Origin: Taenia hydatigena
Lineage: Eukaryota; Platyhelminthes; Cestoda; Cyclophyllidea; Taeniidae
Assembly: GCA_036345935.2 (NCBI GenBank)
Contig: JADWOT020000009.1
Location: 11,623,899 to 11,687,898, forward strand
Direction: 5' to 3'
Length of the DNA stretch: 64,000 bases
In this document: in pieces, positions 46,359 to 58,785 of the stretch
Position numbering within the stretch: position 1 is the stretch's first letter
Layout of the letters: every line of letters begins with the position of its first letter
Notes under the pieces: model-generated
What the model was told of the DNA's origin: nothing
The model's database searches: none
Seen by the model: only the letters and a program-made list of their open reading frames with translations
Translations under genes and position numbers: made by a program

Positions 46359-49300
46359 CTTTGATTAATGCATCATCAAAATCCATCGAAACCTCTTAGG
46401 CCTTCCAGACAACATGGATACGCAAACCCTTCTGTATGTCGCTGCATATGCCCCAATATTACCCTCAGCTTGAGAGCCATGGGCCCCAAGGTAGTTCGAG
46501 CTATTGTAGCAAAATAAGTTTTTCCGAGAATAACTCTAAATCACTGACTTTTTATATTTGCTTGGGGGTAGTCCTTATCTCAGAGGGATGGACAATTTGG
46601 CAATAGTTGTATGCTTCAATGTGATCCACTGGGAGCCCAGTTGTGTTACCGTGAGAAGACCAGCAAGAATTTTGACCATGATAGCTTAGATCCAAGCAGA
46701 CAAATCTTCTAAAGTTTATTCGTAGGCTATCCATTAAAATATAATGAATGCAATACATTACAAGTCTCATTGAGGCAGAATGATGGGCAACCATTCAATC
46801 GCGAAATTTGAACGTTTGAATTCTTGGCATTCCAGGGCATTCTATTCGATCTCTGTGCTTGCGCTGTTTGAATGGGAAAACGTCTTAGCTTACTATACTT
46901 TAGTGATTAAATAAAGACGGAGCTATGGAAAAATGAGTATGTTGAATTCAATGATCTAAGATTTTTAAGTACCTGTCAGATGACGTCAGCGAGATGGTCA
47001 GTATCATCAGTGTCAATAAGTCACACTCAACAACCCAGTCTGTTAGGAATATAGTACTTTTAAACACAGACGACGCAAACAAAACCAAAAGTGCTCACGG
47101 CACAAGGCTCAGCTCTGCCTGATAAATAAGCAGGCACCACTTAGTATGTCATATTAGTTAGCTGGAATTTTTCTAGATCTCAGCGCATTTCCCGTTATGT
47201 TGCCACGGAAATAATATTTCCTTCTTCGAGTTGCAAGTGATAGACTAAAACACCTCGGTCTATCCCTTTCATTTGGGGTTAATTTGTAAAAGACACAAAT
47301 TCTCAGACTCGTGAGCTCCATTTCACCGATCCTATTTCAATTCTCATTGTAGACTCATCGCACAGTGCATCCCAGATTGGCCACTTCACCTAAAAACGTT
47401 TTGCGAGTTTCACTTGTCTGTATTGTCTTTATCGCCTGCAGCTCCCAAAAGCCCTCTTGTCCTCAGAAGTCCACATATGACAGGGCAATTCTGCACATCT
47501 AATTCCATTTTCTTCCACTCGGCCGATTTATGAACTTGTTGAAAAAAATGAAAGATTACAGTTTTGTGGAGCCCACATTAAGTCTGAATGTGTAGAAGGC
47601 ATATTCTTGATTGTCAATGTGTAAGAATTCACCAAGTTAGATGCAAATTTTGCATATATCAGTATCATTGGAAAAGGAAAATACTTGAAAATATTGATAT
47701 CTGGAAGAACACATAACCATTATGTGTAAATGTATGACTAGAAAACAAGTGTCGCATCGGATTCCAACTTAAACCCACTCCCTTCATCCACTGAGGTCGC
47801 CAACACTGTCACGCCTGAAATTGTTATATGAGATTTAGCGGTTCATATCCAATGAGTTGATCCAATGGTTAAAAGAAGGTGTCAAAGACATCGAGCCTTT
47901 CCCTTTCAACCAACCAGTGAGAATACCCAGAAATGGCGACAAACATAGTTTCAATGAACATTCACGATTGTCAGTAAAACAATGTACATATCCTTACCCT
48001 CCTTTTATCTACTCAAGTTTCCAAGGCCTCCACCCCTCCATGTGACCCGTGGACTGCGGCAACGCATCACCTGATTCGGCTTTTACCCCCCTGGTGATTC
48101 AGGGGAGTCAGTTGGACGTGAAATCAGGCAGCAAGGCAACCCATGTGAAAATCCTATGCTTATTGCATTGGTCATAGTTCGTGCAATACAGTAATTCCCT
48201 AATAGCGATCTGCCAACTTACAGCTTAGTAAAGTAGGTGTAAGAGTCAAATAGGAGTTAAAAAATGAACGATAAAAGCAACTTAAGTAGCAGAAATAAAC
48301 CAAAAAAATGTAAACGCCAGTTACTGTAAAGTATTTACGCATCCCGTATTTGCAATCTTCATATTGTATGCATTTGGTTTTCAGTGGATTTTATGCAACT
48401 AGAATTTAAATTCCTTTATTCTCACCTCTCTCATGCCTAGATCGAAGATAATATGCATGTGCAGTGAGCATTAGGAACAACAGTGTGGAGGAATTGGAGA
48501 AAACTAAGTGGGAAAGGAGCAACCTCCGAACTGTCGTCCTCCTCAATTCCAAACATGGCAAAAAATCCACAAAAATACATTCACTCATGTTACTTTTGCT
48601 TTCTCCGCCTAGACACTACATATTAGATTTTCCTATCCTTGAGGCTATAGCCTATCGTAATTGTTTCCCAGTCAATACACAGCCGCAATTCTCCACGTAT
48701 TTGCAAGGGGTAGTAATAATGGGAGCCACAATTTTTAACGCGCTTTCCCTCCTTCATCTCGATTTGCCACTGATTTCAGGAGACTGATATGACTACAGAG
48801 TAAAAGGAGAAACTCGTGTGGTTTTTGTCGCTATCTGCTTCAAACTCGTTTCACTTGTAGGGACTTCTAAGTCGATACTGATGATACGCGCCAACCAATC
48901 CATATTCTTTATCAGCTCTATAATATGACCTCCAAGTTTTGATTCCTTTCACCATAAGGTGACAGTTTGACCAGCGCTGCGTCTAATATGCTAACTTTGC
49001 GAAATTGGAGGTTGATTAATCCGTGTTGAAAGTTCTCGAGCAATCATTGCTTTCCATAAGCAAAGCGATTGCTACTTAATACTTTAATAGTAGCGTAAGT
49101 TTACATGCAATAATGCGGCATTTTTGAAGAAATGACGAGAGGGTGAGAAAATTTGTTCCAAATTCGCTGCTTATTGCTTTCCTTTGACTTTTGGTTTAGC
49201 AAATCGTCTTGGCTTTTGTGGGCACCTAAGCCTCAGGTTTTTTGATTATGCTAAATGACACGACTTCTGAGCCAAGTCAGTATCCTTAACCATTCCGTAC

Positions 49301-50686
49301 GTGGTGAACATGTCCATCGTCCTGGTATCAGTTTTTTTGTCTGCAGAAAGAACCAAGAGCACTAGGTTTATTAGATCGGAAAGCAAACTCGACCCTAAAG
49401 ACCAATCACCCCGATATCAATCATTAAATAATAAGTCTTATCGTGAAAAAATATTTGACACCCCCAACATAAAGGCTAGAAATGACATTTGCCTTTAGCA
49501 TCAACCCCAGCTTTATGCTCCTTAGCATTGCTGCTATCAACAGAAGAATTCGTTACTACTGTCTACCGTATCTGCCTAAGGATATTAATAAAGTCGGCAC
49601 GTGATACCACCTCCACCTCCCAGATAGATGAATAGAGCCCAGATTTATGTAGCTGTAAAACAATAAAGTTAGAACGGTGTGGGAAGAAGGATAATACCTG
49701 GTACTTTATCCTCACAAAACCCTCTTAAATTCGCAATTAATCAAATGCCTCTACTTTTGGGACAGTGAGTTTTACAACTGGTAACGAGCAAAAATGAATG
49801 CCTGCACTTACTCCTTTTCCCAATACCTTTTTAAAAAGTGGCAAAACTTTAGATCCAGTGAATCACTGAGATGCATAAAAGACTTTAAAATAAAACACTC
49901 TACCCTCACACAACTTAGATCAGCGGTGCATTTGGCCTGTAAGTCAAACAAAAGGGGACAATGTGATGCGTCGATTGTTTATTCATCTCTTTCTTTTGGT
50001 TACGCAGGTGCTAAAAAATCCACCGGCTTGCTTCAAACCATGCCATTCGCCCCCACGGCCTTTACGTACGCCGGTAACGCTAATTCCCCCCCTCCCCCCC
50101 CTTCCCCAATGTTATAACATCGTTTTCAGGAAGAACTCGAAGCGATTGACGTTCACCTCTTTAACCCAAATAAACTAAAAAATGGAATGCTTTTGCAAGC
50201 TACGGTTAAATAGGAGTTAGTGGATTGCTTACCGCTTCAGAATAGCATTTATTTGATTTATCCTTTTGTTCAGCAAGGCCCAATAACTTGAAATTAATTC
50301 CTCATCGCAATTAGTTCTCCATTCATAAATTATGTATAATTATGACAAGTTTTTTGTATAACCTTACAACAGTTACTCTCTTCCGCCCATTAGCCTTGTT
50401 GTTTAAACTCGCCTTAGATACACACCTAAAGGTCATTAACAGTTCGCACTTCCAAATTTTAAGCACGCACGACAAAAGTATTTCTGCACAAAACACATTG
50501 ACACATATCATTTTGACACCAGAGGTTTGGTATGGAAGTCATACAGTGTATAACAAGATAAAGGTGGTAGTACGACTTGAGGGATATAGCCTCATTTCAA
50601 AATAACTTCTTAATTTCATGTAATCAATCAATACAGAATGAAATGTATTTAACAGAATGAGAATATAAGATGCTGTTGGGGGGACG
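46359..50686. other. Long stretch without a supported gene
   Basis: AT-rich sequence with stops in all frames. The longest frames (for example 48464-48787 and 49794-50117 on the plus strand) are not protein-like and lack splice borders. A poly-C tract lies at 50085-50108. Later exons of the 45.6 kb gene could be hidden here. Confidence 0.45.
50085..50108. repeat. Poly-C tract
   Basis: Cytosine-rich run similar to the one at 43388-43407, interrupted by single T or TT. Confidence 0.8.
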
Positions 50687-52010
50687 TCACGGAGGAGTAA
50701 GATAGCGGCAGCTTGAATGGTATATATGCTCCAGACCGAAGGTTGGCATAGTGCTGCCCAACCAGGGACAGACGACAGCGCGACTACGGCGCACGCGATA
50801 GGTTGCTCTTCGAACGGCGTTTTTCACCAGTTCCTGTGCCACTTGTCTCACCCACTGTTCGTCCTCGTGAAAGAATTGAGTGCGGACGTTTCGCGGTACC
50901 CCCGCGTATCGGTCGTGATAGCCTGCGTCGTCGTAAAGGGGTGGAAGGGCGTCCACTGCCATCACCTTCGATAGGGGAACCACCACTGCTGCCGTTGCCG
51001 CTTCCTGGGCTGCCTGTCGGATGCGCGAGTCTATCTCCTCGGGTGGTGAGCCTAAGCAGGGAACGTAATGGGTGTTAAAGACACTCAATCTACATTGCTT
51101 TGGCCTTCCACTGCGTCAATTTTACTTTGGGACGCATTGAAAATGACAAGTTAGACTTAAGACTAAATTTGCTTGCATAACCTCACTAGAAATTACTTTT
51201 CTTTACCATTGACAGTTTGATTTTTTGCCAACTCAAGGGATTTGCAATGAGAAGTGGCTTAAGCAAAATTCGGATCAAATGAGAGATTTTAAGTTGTCCT
51301 GAGAAATTGCAAATCGACATTTTCTCTTGACCATATGTAAGAAACATACAAATTGATATAACATACTATTATTGTCATTTCCCAATAAGAAAAAATAATT
51401 TCTGTTCTCGTTTTGCAGGTAGTAATGCAAATTCATATTTGAAGGCCAGGAGCACCTTTGCCATTGAAGCAGGCTTAGGCCATTTCCAACATCAAATGCT
51501 AAGATAACCACATTTCTACTAATCCAAACACTTTTGGAGTAATCAAACACAGTACGTGTTAAAATTAAAACACCTTTCGCTTCCATTGACTTTGTGGCCA
51601 TCTACTGCTTAACAATGCATATTAACCTGTTTTGCGGTTGTGTATCTAATAGTATCTGCTTACATTTATTTCCGAGACGTAGAAATTTATTACATTTTAT
51701 CAAGTATTGAGGGTAAACTAACTGCGAGCAGTTTACGCTCTACCTTTGCTAAGTATTAACTTCTCATTCAAGAACAAATGAGGAATGTTGACGCAAGATC
51801 AAGTGCATTTCTGAAAATGAGTAGCTTGCGTAGATCTAAGCACATTTTAGGACTTGCTATGCTTAAAAATAAGGACTCACATTTCGGCAACGGCGGCAGG
51901 CGCATGGGTGACTTTGGCGGAGCTATTTTTTCGAATGGCCTCATTATTGCCTCTGGGTCGCCCAGGTACTTTCCCGGGATGAACCTCAGACGTTGAGACC
52001 TCCTGCTTGC
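50687..52010 (-). CDS. Unassigned gene, last two exons (about 164 residues)
   Basis: Exon 52010-51881 (GTTTATTTTAG acceptor, T|GTGAGT donor) joins exon 51051-50687 (TTCCCTGCTTAG acceptor) in phase 1 and runs to a TAA/stop at 50687. The joined protein reads LRFIPGKYLGDPEAIMRPFE, KIAPPKSPMRLPPLPKCSPP, EEIDSRIRQAAQEAATAAVV, DEQWVRQVAQELVKNAVRRA and ends SSCRYLTPP. The two amphipathic alanine/valine-rich helices look like protein-interaction helices, for example of the kind that dock onto protein kinase A regulatory subunits, but this is a guess. No start codon is in these exons, so further 5' exons lie to the right. The GC-richness of the last exon compared with its surroundings supports coding. 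Confidence 0.5.
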
Positions 52011-54752
52011 CTAAAATAAACAATCCCAAGTTATATTTTCACTATATCCATTTAAAAAGAACAAAGTAGATTATAATGGAGTAGTATTAGCTACATGGAT
52101 CTGTGAGTCACAGAGAGACTACTCCTGCTAACACTGTAACAAGCAACCACCATACTTCAGACTCGTGTAGTCCACAATGCTTTGGTAAGTAAATTTCAAA
52201 ATAAGCAACCTTGCATAGAAATAACCAGTTGCTTATGCAAATTAAATTTCGTGCTAAATCCATGGAAAGCAACTTGTCTCAAAGCCAACCAGAAGTACAA
52301 AATTTTGTTACATTTATAAATTGATTAAAATTTCCAAATAACAAACTGTTTACTTTTGTCAGATGACGAATCGGCTGTGTAATATTCGGATTCCATGGAT
52401 CAATCGGCAAATGATCTAAAAGTAAGAATACCAAAATTATTTACAATTTAGCTTCCGTGAAGTCATAATATTGTTCCTCTCTACGATGACCTCAGTAGCT
52501 TAATCACCGTTTACATAGAGAGGAAGCTGTACAATTAGACCCTCATAAGTTGCAAATAAGTTATTTTGACCATAAAAGATGAAAAGACCTGCATTTTTAA
52601 AATAGTAAGGTTAGTGGGCCTTGACATTTGAGCATTATGCAATAGTCACAAAATGGTATTGGATGCAAGAAATGTTTTCTAAATAAACAATGCTTTGATG
52701 AGTAAATCCCTAGGCAAATGCGCCTTTAGAAATTAGATGCATAGAAATAGTACTTACATGGGTTTGCTTCGTCAGCGAACTTGCAGTTAGTCTGATTTCT
52801 CAGGAAATTTTTCTGTTGCAAATATTAAAACAGTAGACTCATGTGTGCTCAATCAGTGTTTATTATTACGATTGCTAGAAATTTATTTGCAATCGATCGT
52901 TTCTTTTACCACGCGATGCCAAGTCCTTCAAACAAAGCATCTCTGGCATAAGAGTACACATGGATTATCGCGTGGCACTCAAACATGGCGCATATTTTAC
53001 ATTAATCTAATTAGCCGAATTTTCTGTATAAAACAAAATACTTAAGGCGCTAGAGCATATTATTATTGTCAAAAACTTAATCGCAACAGCAAAGTACATA
53101 AGCGCCTAGGCATGCAGGTCTTCTAATCCATCTTTCGACTAACAGCTAAGAATTAAATAATCATTTTAGATAATTTGCTCTTTTAAGGTCTCTCAAAATG
53201 TATTTATAAGACACCGCTGCACTGAGAAAACACTGCTTACAAATTACTAAGCCGCCCTTCAAACAAGTCAACTGATAAGGTAGTTAGGGTAGGAGGTGAA
53301 AGTTGTGCACTTACCAAATCACTAGACAGCATGTCAACCACGTGAGACCTTATTGATTGACATTTTAAATAAAACTTGACGTTAGTTCATATACGCACCC
53401 ATTTTCACCGGTCATGCATTAGACTCGTTCTGTTTTGGCACTAAATAGCTCCTTTATAGGTGGTAATTTGAAGGAAAGGCTAGGCATTGTTTAGTATGGA
53501 TCGCTTATTTGTTCAGGGAACTTTTTAAGACCTTACGTTATCCCGAAAAAAGTACGTTGAGAACATTTATCCAGGATTGGCTTTAGTTCTTCGCTTTCAG
53601 CGCTTAATGCCAAACAATCAGCACCTTGTCAAAATTACTTCGCAAGACTGTTTACTAAGGCGAAATTGCAAAATTTCAAGCCCTAGAGGCTTTATTGATT
53701 GGACTCTCAACGGGTGCATAGGTAGAGGTTTACAGAATTATTTTTTTGTTAACGAGATTTCCCAGCAAGCGCTCGAGTTAAGAAATTCTAGTCAAGGTTT
53801 CACTTTTGTCACAAGAAAACCTGGTGCCTTAGAATTGAGTCTAAGCTAGCATTGAGAATAAGCAAATGCGCAAATCTGCGATTTGATTGCCGCAAAGTCC
53901 TGCAGATCAGCTTGGATTTTTCTGCAATCAAAAGCAGTGCGTCAGCCGAGAGCATTTTGCGCCCTGCGGCAGCGTGTTGTGTTCTCGTGTAGTTGAATGT
54001 AACACTCATTTATCATTTTTATGTCCAGTCAGAAGGGACACTACTCCGATTACCATTTTTATTCCACAAAGGACGGATTTTATTTCAGTTTAAGAATGAA
54101 GGTTAGTAGCTGTGTGAGTGTGAACTTGAACTGGAATAGACAGTCTTTTCTGGTGCAATCTGGTGCACACTACATGTCCATGAGGGTCGTGACTCTCATG
54201 CAATTATAGCCTTTGAATGACCTTGAGAGTATATATAATAATATCAGGGCGAAGTAGCCAATTAAAAGAGGGGAGAAGAGCACAGACTTCATTTGGAAGG
54301 CGTGAAATGAATTTATCAGAATCACAAGAAATAAGGTATTTTTAGAGTTTCAAATCGGAATATTCTTGCAATTAAATGCAATTAATTTTCATATTTATGG
54401 TAAATGACTTTTTTTCTTTGGCACCATCGCGTGGCTGCTTCCAGTTTTAGCACTCAGAGGACGTAATAGCTATTCTTAAAGACCTGCGATAAATATTCAG
54501 AATTCTCTAAGCAACTCGTTTATCCAGCTCTTGAAAAGGCTTCGTAAAACACGATCTTGGCATTTGTGCCAAATTGTTGGCCTAACAAAAAAAGAATTTG
54601 TGTGCAAAATGTCACCCAAATGGGTGGACGGATGGACAGGTAGATAGGGTGGTACCCACTAGCATGTCTCTATAGCCACAAAATCCTCTCATATTCCCAT
54701 AGCTTTAATGCTCTCATTCAGACCTGCATATTCTACGCGATGAACCTGAATA
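52011..54752. other. Stretch without a supported gene
   Basis: Strongly AT-rich. One 90-codon plus-strand frame (53577-53849) is open but has no coding character. Upstream exons of the 50.7-52.0 kb gene should lie here or beyond, but I could not identify them. Confidence 0.45.
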
Positions 54753-55987
54753 TTATTCAAATGGTCTTCTAGTCGAAGTAATAACCACGGTAAAGCATCC
54801 CATCAATCCGGGAATGCCGAATTGTGCGTGTGTCAGGTACCATTTAGCATCAGGTTCCACTCCAAAATGCACATAAACTTTTATCCAGCCAAAGATAATG
54901 TACGGTCTGTTTAGTTTGACCGCTAGAAGTTGATTTTCCAACAGCCAACTAAGGCGATGATTGGGAAGCAAAAAACAATCTGTGAATAAAGTTACACCGA
55001 TGGAAGATCAAAGCGGGAACTGAGCGATCGAAGTGTTGCAAATATGCCTTTAACGCAGCATGAAATTGCGCATAAACTTCTTGCGACGCAGAAATTGCAC
55101 ATCGGGGTGAGGCCTATCATCGGGTGATCTGCGTTACTGTCGGTTTGGTGAACTACGGTAAAAACGAAGGCTCTCCACTTCGCCTTGTATATGTGTGTGT
55201 GTGCCAACTGGAGCACTTAATTCAGCACAAGCTTAGACTACGTTGTAACAGTGGAATCAATGTGACGGTGACCTACACGTGTCTTCGTAACTGCATACTT
55301 TGGCACTCACTGCCTGCGCTCTGATGACTCAAAATGATGTGTCTGTGGTGTAATGGAGTTAAGAAATAAAAATTTGGGCTTTGAAGCATGCAATGTCAAA
55401 TGTATACACATGGGTGTGTGTGCGTGTGTGTGGCATTGGTATTCTTCACCGTCTTTGTCTTCTTCTTAGCTACAAAACAAGAAATTTTAGGTCGCATTGG
55501 CAATTTCTGCTTCTATCAGCTCTGGGTAATCGCAAAAGTGGAGCGTACAACTTATCAGCTGCTGAGTAATCGCACTCAATCGTCTCCCGTTTCTCGTAGT
55601 GATGAAGTGATTCAGGTAGTATAGTTTTGTTGACGGATTAACTAAAAATTGCCATAAATTAAAAAAAACTCCAGGCTCTCGAGCCGATGGTTAACCTTTT
55701 TCCAAATGCCTTGTGCTTTTCCCTTTTCTGAAACCTGATACAACTACATTATTCATTTAAGTTTCCTTTGCTGGGAGCTGAAAGTTTACCAAGCGTCTAT
55801 TCAACGCAGTGCACTGGATTTTTGCGTAACTCATAGGAGCTCAAATTGCATGACAGCGTATATACTACTGAAATCGCCCAAAGACGATGCCGCCATGCGG
55901 TGGTATTGTGTGTAGAGACTTGATTGTCCACATACTCAAACGCCGAATTGAGCCAACTGTCATTGCTTAAACTGGTATGCGAAGCAC
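54753..55987 (-). CDS. Unassigned gene, three 3' exons
   Basis: Exons 55987-55869, 55113-54998 and 54948-54753 (stop). Phases join (0/0, then CG+T). The last intron is 49 nt with a TTTTGCTTCCCAATCATCGCCTTAG acceptor. The product reads SNDSWLNSAFEYVDNQVSTH, then SQEVYAQFHAALKAYLQHFD, RWLLENQLLAVKLNRPYIIF, GWIKVYVHFGVEPDAKWYLT and HAQFGIPGLMGCF. This is clearly protein-like over two frames that only make sense when spliced. I do not recognise the family. Whether the 55869-55987 exon belongs to it is less sure than the last two exons. Additional 5' exons are needed. Confidence 0.45.
55411..55432. repeat. TG dinucleotide repeat
   Basis: GTGTGTGTGCGTGTGTGTGG microsatellite. Confidence 0.8.
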
Positions 55988-57778
55988 CTACTTGCATGGA
56001 AAGGTATTCATTTGAACCATGTCTGGAGTATCCTGTTCACGTGGAATCACATAGGCATTAGGCCTGAGCGCTACGCTTACCTCTAAAGGAGGAGATGAAT
56101 CAATTTGAAGTAGGGTGATGACGTAAAGAGCCTTATACATGTTCTTTCAAAGCAGCTTCATCCAATTCTCTACTTTTTGTCCTTAATTCCCCTTATTTTC
56201 GTTGCAGATGAGATTTAAAGTAATCACTTTCAACAGAACTAGCCCCACAAGGCTAAATTCTGTTGCACTATGAAACTTCTCCCTATTTGCAATTTTGGTT
56301 TGACTAGTCTACAAAACTTGAATTGGAAGCCACCAGAAATTTGAGATCTAACACGGATTGGAATCTCATTGATAAAGGCTTTGTGTGAGTCCCATGGTAG
56401 CAGCAACTGGGCTGTCTTTCAATCATATTTAAGTATGTAAAGCAAACTCCAGCATCATTTGTGTGCTTCCCTCGGCAATAGGTGAGTTTCTCATGACATG
56501 TAGATTTCAGTACATAAATGAGAGTGGTTGTTATCTCGGATGATTGGATTTTATTAAGCTTGGCATTAAAATATAGCAAGAAGATCTCTACCGGCTTTCA
56601 AAATCAGATGAAGTGAGTAAATTTTTTGAGTATTATTGCTTGGCATACTATCCATGCATTCCAGCTAAGCACTCAGAGACAATACCGTAGTTAAAAGAAT
56701 ATGATAATGCATTGAGGTTACCGTTACCCGGATGCATGATTTGCTTGTGTGATTCGCGACATCAACAACGATGAATAGGCTTGTCATACATGCAATAACA
56801 TGCGAATCTTTTCACCATATTAGGAGACAACTTTGACGTCGATTTTAATATTCAAATGTTAGCCTACGTTACTCACTCACGTCACTGTATAATTCCATCA
56901 AAACAGCAAACCATCACTAAGTAAAACTATTTTCTTTTTCTGACGATCTTCTATGGACTTTTTGGTGTAGAAATCTTCAGAACCTTTTAGCAAAAGACAT
57001 TAGCATTGCAGGTGCGCTCCCCTACTGAAACTGGATTTAAGTAGCTGAAGCTTTTGTATTATTACAAAAAGCAAAGACAGGTAATTCTTCATTATAATTT
57101 TTAATTTTTTAAAACGGTTTCAGTAGATTTCATATAAAAAATGCGACATCCCAGGATCTACCCACCTTTTTGGATGCTTTTGGGTACTCGGTTATAAAAT
57201 GGATGCAACAAGGTTTTAATAGAACTATTCAAGGGACTTCATAACACTTGGAATTATAGTTCTTATAATTAAAATTGACTGTCGCACTACATAATTAGGG
57301 CTTTTGAAACTGTTATGTTGCCTTATTTTACCATAATCAAATAAACAACAGCAGATTAAAAATTGCTGGAAAACTTCACAGATTACTTTAATTTTAACGT
57401 CTATCGATAATTGAACGCGGATTTTATGGTCTTGCTGATGCATGCTAGATTGTGTGGGCTGGAAAGCTCATTCCTGTTGCCCAAGTAATCCTCACTTTTT
57501 CCCTCATTCACCCTCTGATAGGCTGCAGCAGAAAAGATCCAATCTTTCGTCTTATTGCAATGAGTCGCCGTGATAGCAGCACTCTGGCTCCCAGAGCAGT
57601 CAGAGACGCACACACAAGCACATGCATAACTCTGTGCCTGCCAATAGAGTGCTAGCGTTTGAAGGCGCCCCAACACACCACTGTGCACGCACTCGAGGTC
57701 TCATTTAAGCTAGTGCAAACGTCAACAGAAAGAGAGAGAGAGCAAGAGCGTCTAGGTTCGAGTGATCAGGAACACGCG
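55988..57778. other. Stretch without a supported gene, upstream of the dynein light chain
   Basis: AT-rich with no recognisable exon. A GA microsatellite (57729-57744) sits about 35 bases before the dynein light chain start and would lie in its 5' leader or promoter. Confidence 0.5.
57729..57744. repeat. GA-rich microsatellite
   Basis: AGAAAGAGAGAGAGAGCAAG just upstream of the dynein light chain start codon. Confidence 0.7.
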
Positions 57779-58639
57779 ATGATGAGCACCAAAATGATGA
57801 AGGATGAGGTCTTCAAACAGGACATGACCGATGAGATGCTCAGCGCCTGTCAAAGAGCTGCCCGTCAAGCACTTAATGAGCAAAGTAGCTATGGTAATCA
57901 AACCAACAAGGAACAGACATTAGCCTCATTTGTGCGAAAACAACTGGAGAAGCAGTATCCTGGCACTTGGAGTTGTGTCTGCGGTCAAAGATTTGGCAGG
58001 TAGGCACTGTATGTATGGATGTATCCCCTGCTTCAATAGTTTATGTCCAGACCCCTTCATGATCTTCATGACGTTTTATTTTACTTGTTTTTATCAGAAA
58101 GAGAAGAGAAATGCTGTAGCCTGGTGGTTGTCTCAAATTTTATCAACTTTCATCAATGTTAAAGTTGTCTTTTTAAAATTAAATTTTGCATATGTCACGA
58201 TTGTAATGCCATACTGCAGTACAAATGAAGTCTAAATGCCCGAGATCCACTTCTAACTCCTTAACTCACTACTATTTACGTCTGATTTTCTACACCTTGT
58301 ATCGCCAAATAGGCGGAGTTATTGTTTTCGCAGAAAAACTCCCAATCAAGATTGGCATACCCGTGGTGCACGGATGGATCGTTGTGCATTAATTAGGGAG
58401 TCACAGTGTGGTTATTTGCATAACGGCACAAGATAGCCTTATGCAAACATGGAGTGTGTATTCACAGAAGGGTTTATGTGCTCAATGACTCAGGCAATCG
58501 GCTGCGTAGGCACTTTTATGTCACCTCTTTTCTTCTTCTTTTTTCTCACAGTGAAATCGCCTACGTAAAGGACAACTTTGCCTTCTTCTCGGTGGATGGA
58601 ATGTCCTTTATGGTGTTCAAAGCCGCTGAGCACCGATAA
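57779..58639 (+). CDS. LC8-type dynein light chain
   Basis: Two exons: 57779-57999 and 58552-58639, split by a 552-nt intron (AG|GTAGGC, TTTTTTCTCACAG), giving 102 residues. The product matches the LC8/DYNLL fold over its whole length: MTDEMLSACQRAARQALNEQ (human [20 protein letters not shown]), FVRKQLEKQYPGTWSCVCGQ (human IKKEFDKKYNPTWHCIVGR), RFGSEIAYVKDNFAFFSVDG (human [20 protein letters not shown]), ending FMVFKAAEHR. LC8 proteins are homodimeric hubs of the dynein motor and many other complexes. It is less conserved than DYNLL1 itself, has a 14-residue N-terminal and a short C-terminal extension, and probably belongs to the expanded set of dynein-light-chain-like proteins known in flatworms. 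Two ATGs lie in tandem at 57779 and 57782. Confidence 0.93.
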
Positions 58640-58779
58640 GCGGCCTACGGTTTTACAAAATCAGCATGATGGCACAAAGTGACGTGTTTAGTGGATGTAA
58701 CAGTTGCGAATATAATCCTATCTCTTTCTCTCAGTTAATTTTGCACAATGTTTATGCGTAGCACGTGAATGCCTACGAA

Positions 58780-58785
58780 AATAAA
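58780..58785 (+). terminator. Polyadenylation signal of the dynein light chain gene
   Basis: Canonical AATAAA 140 bases after the stop codon at 58637-58639. Confidence 0.6.

Noticed and set aside
55388..55624. 78-codon plus-strand frame with a cysteine-valine run
   Set aside because: The run is the translation of a TG microsatellite; no other support.
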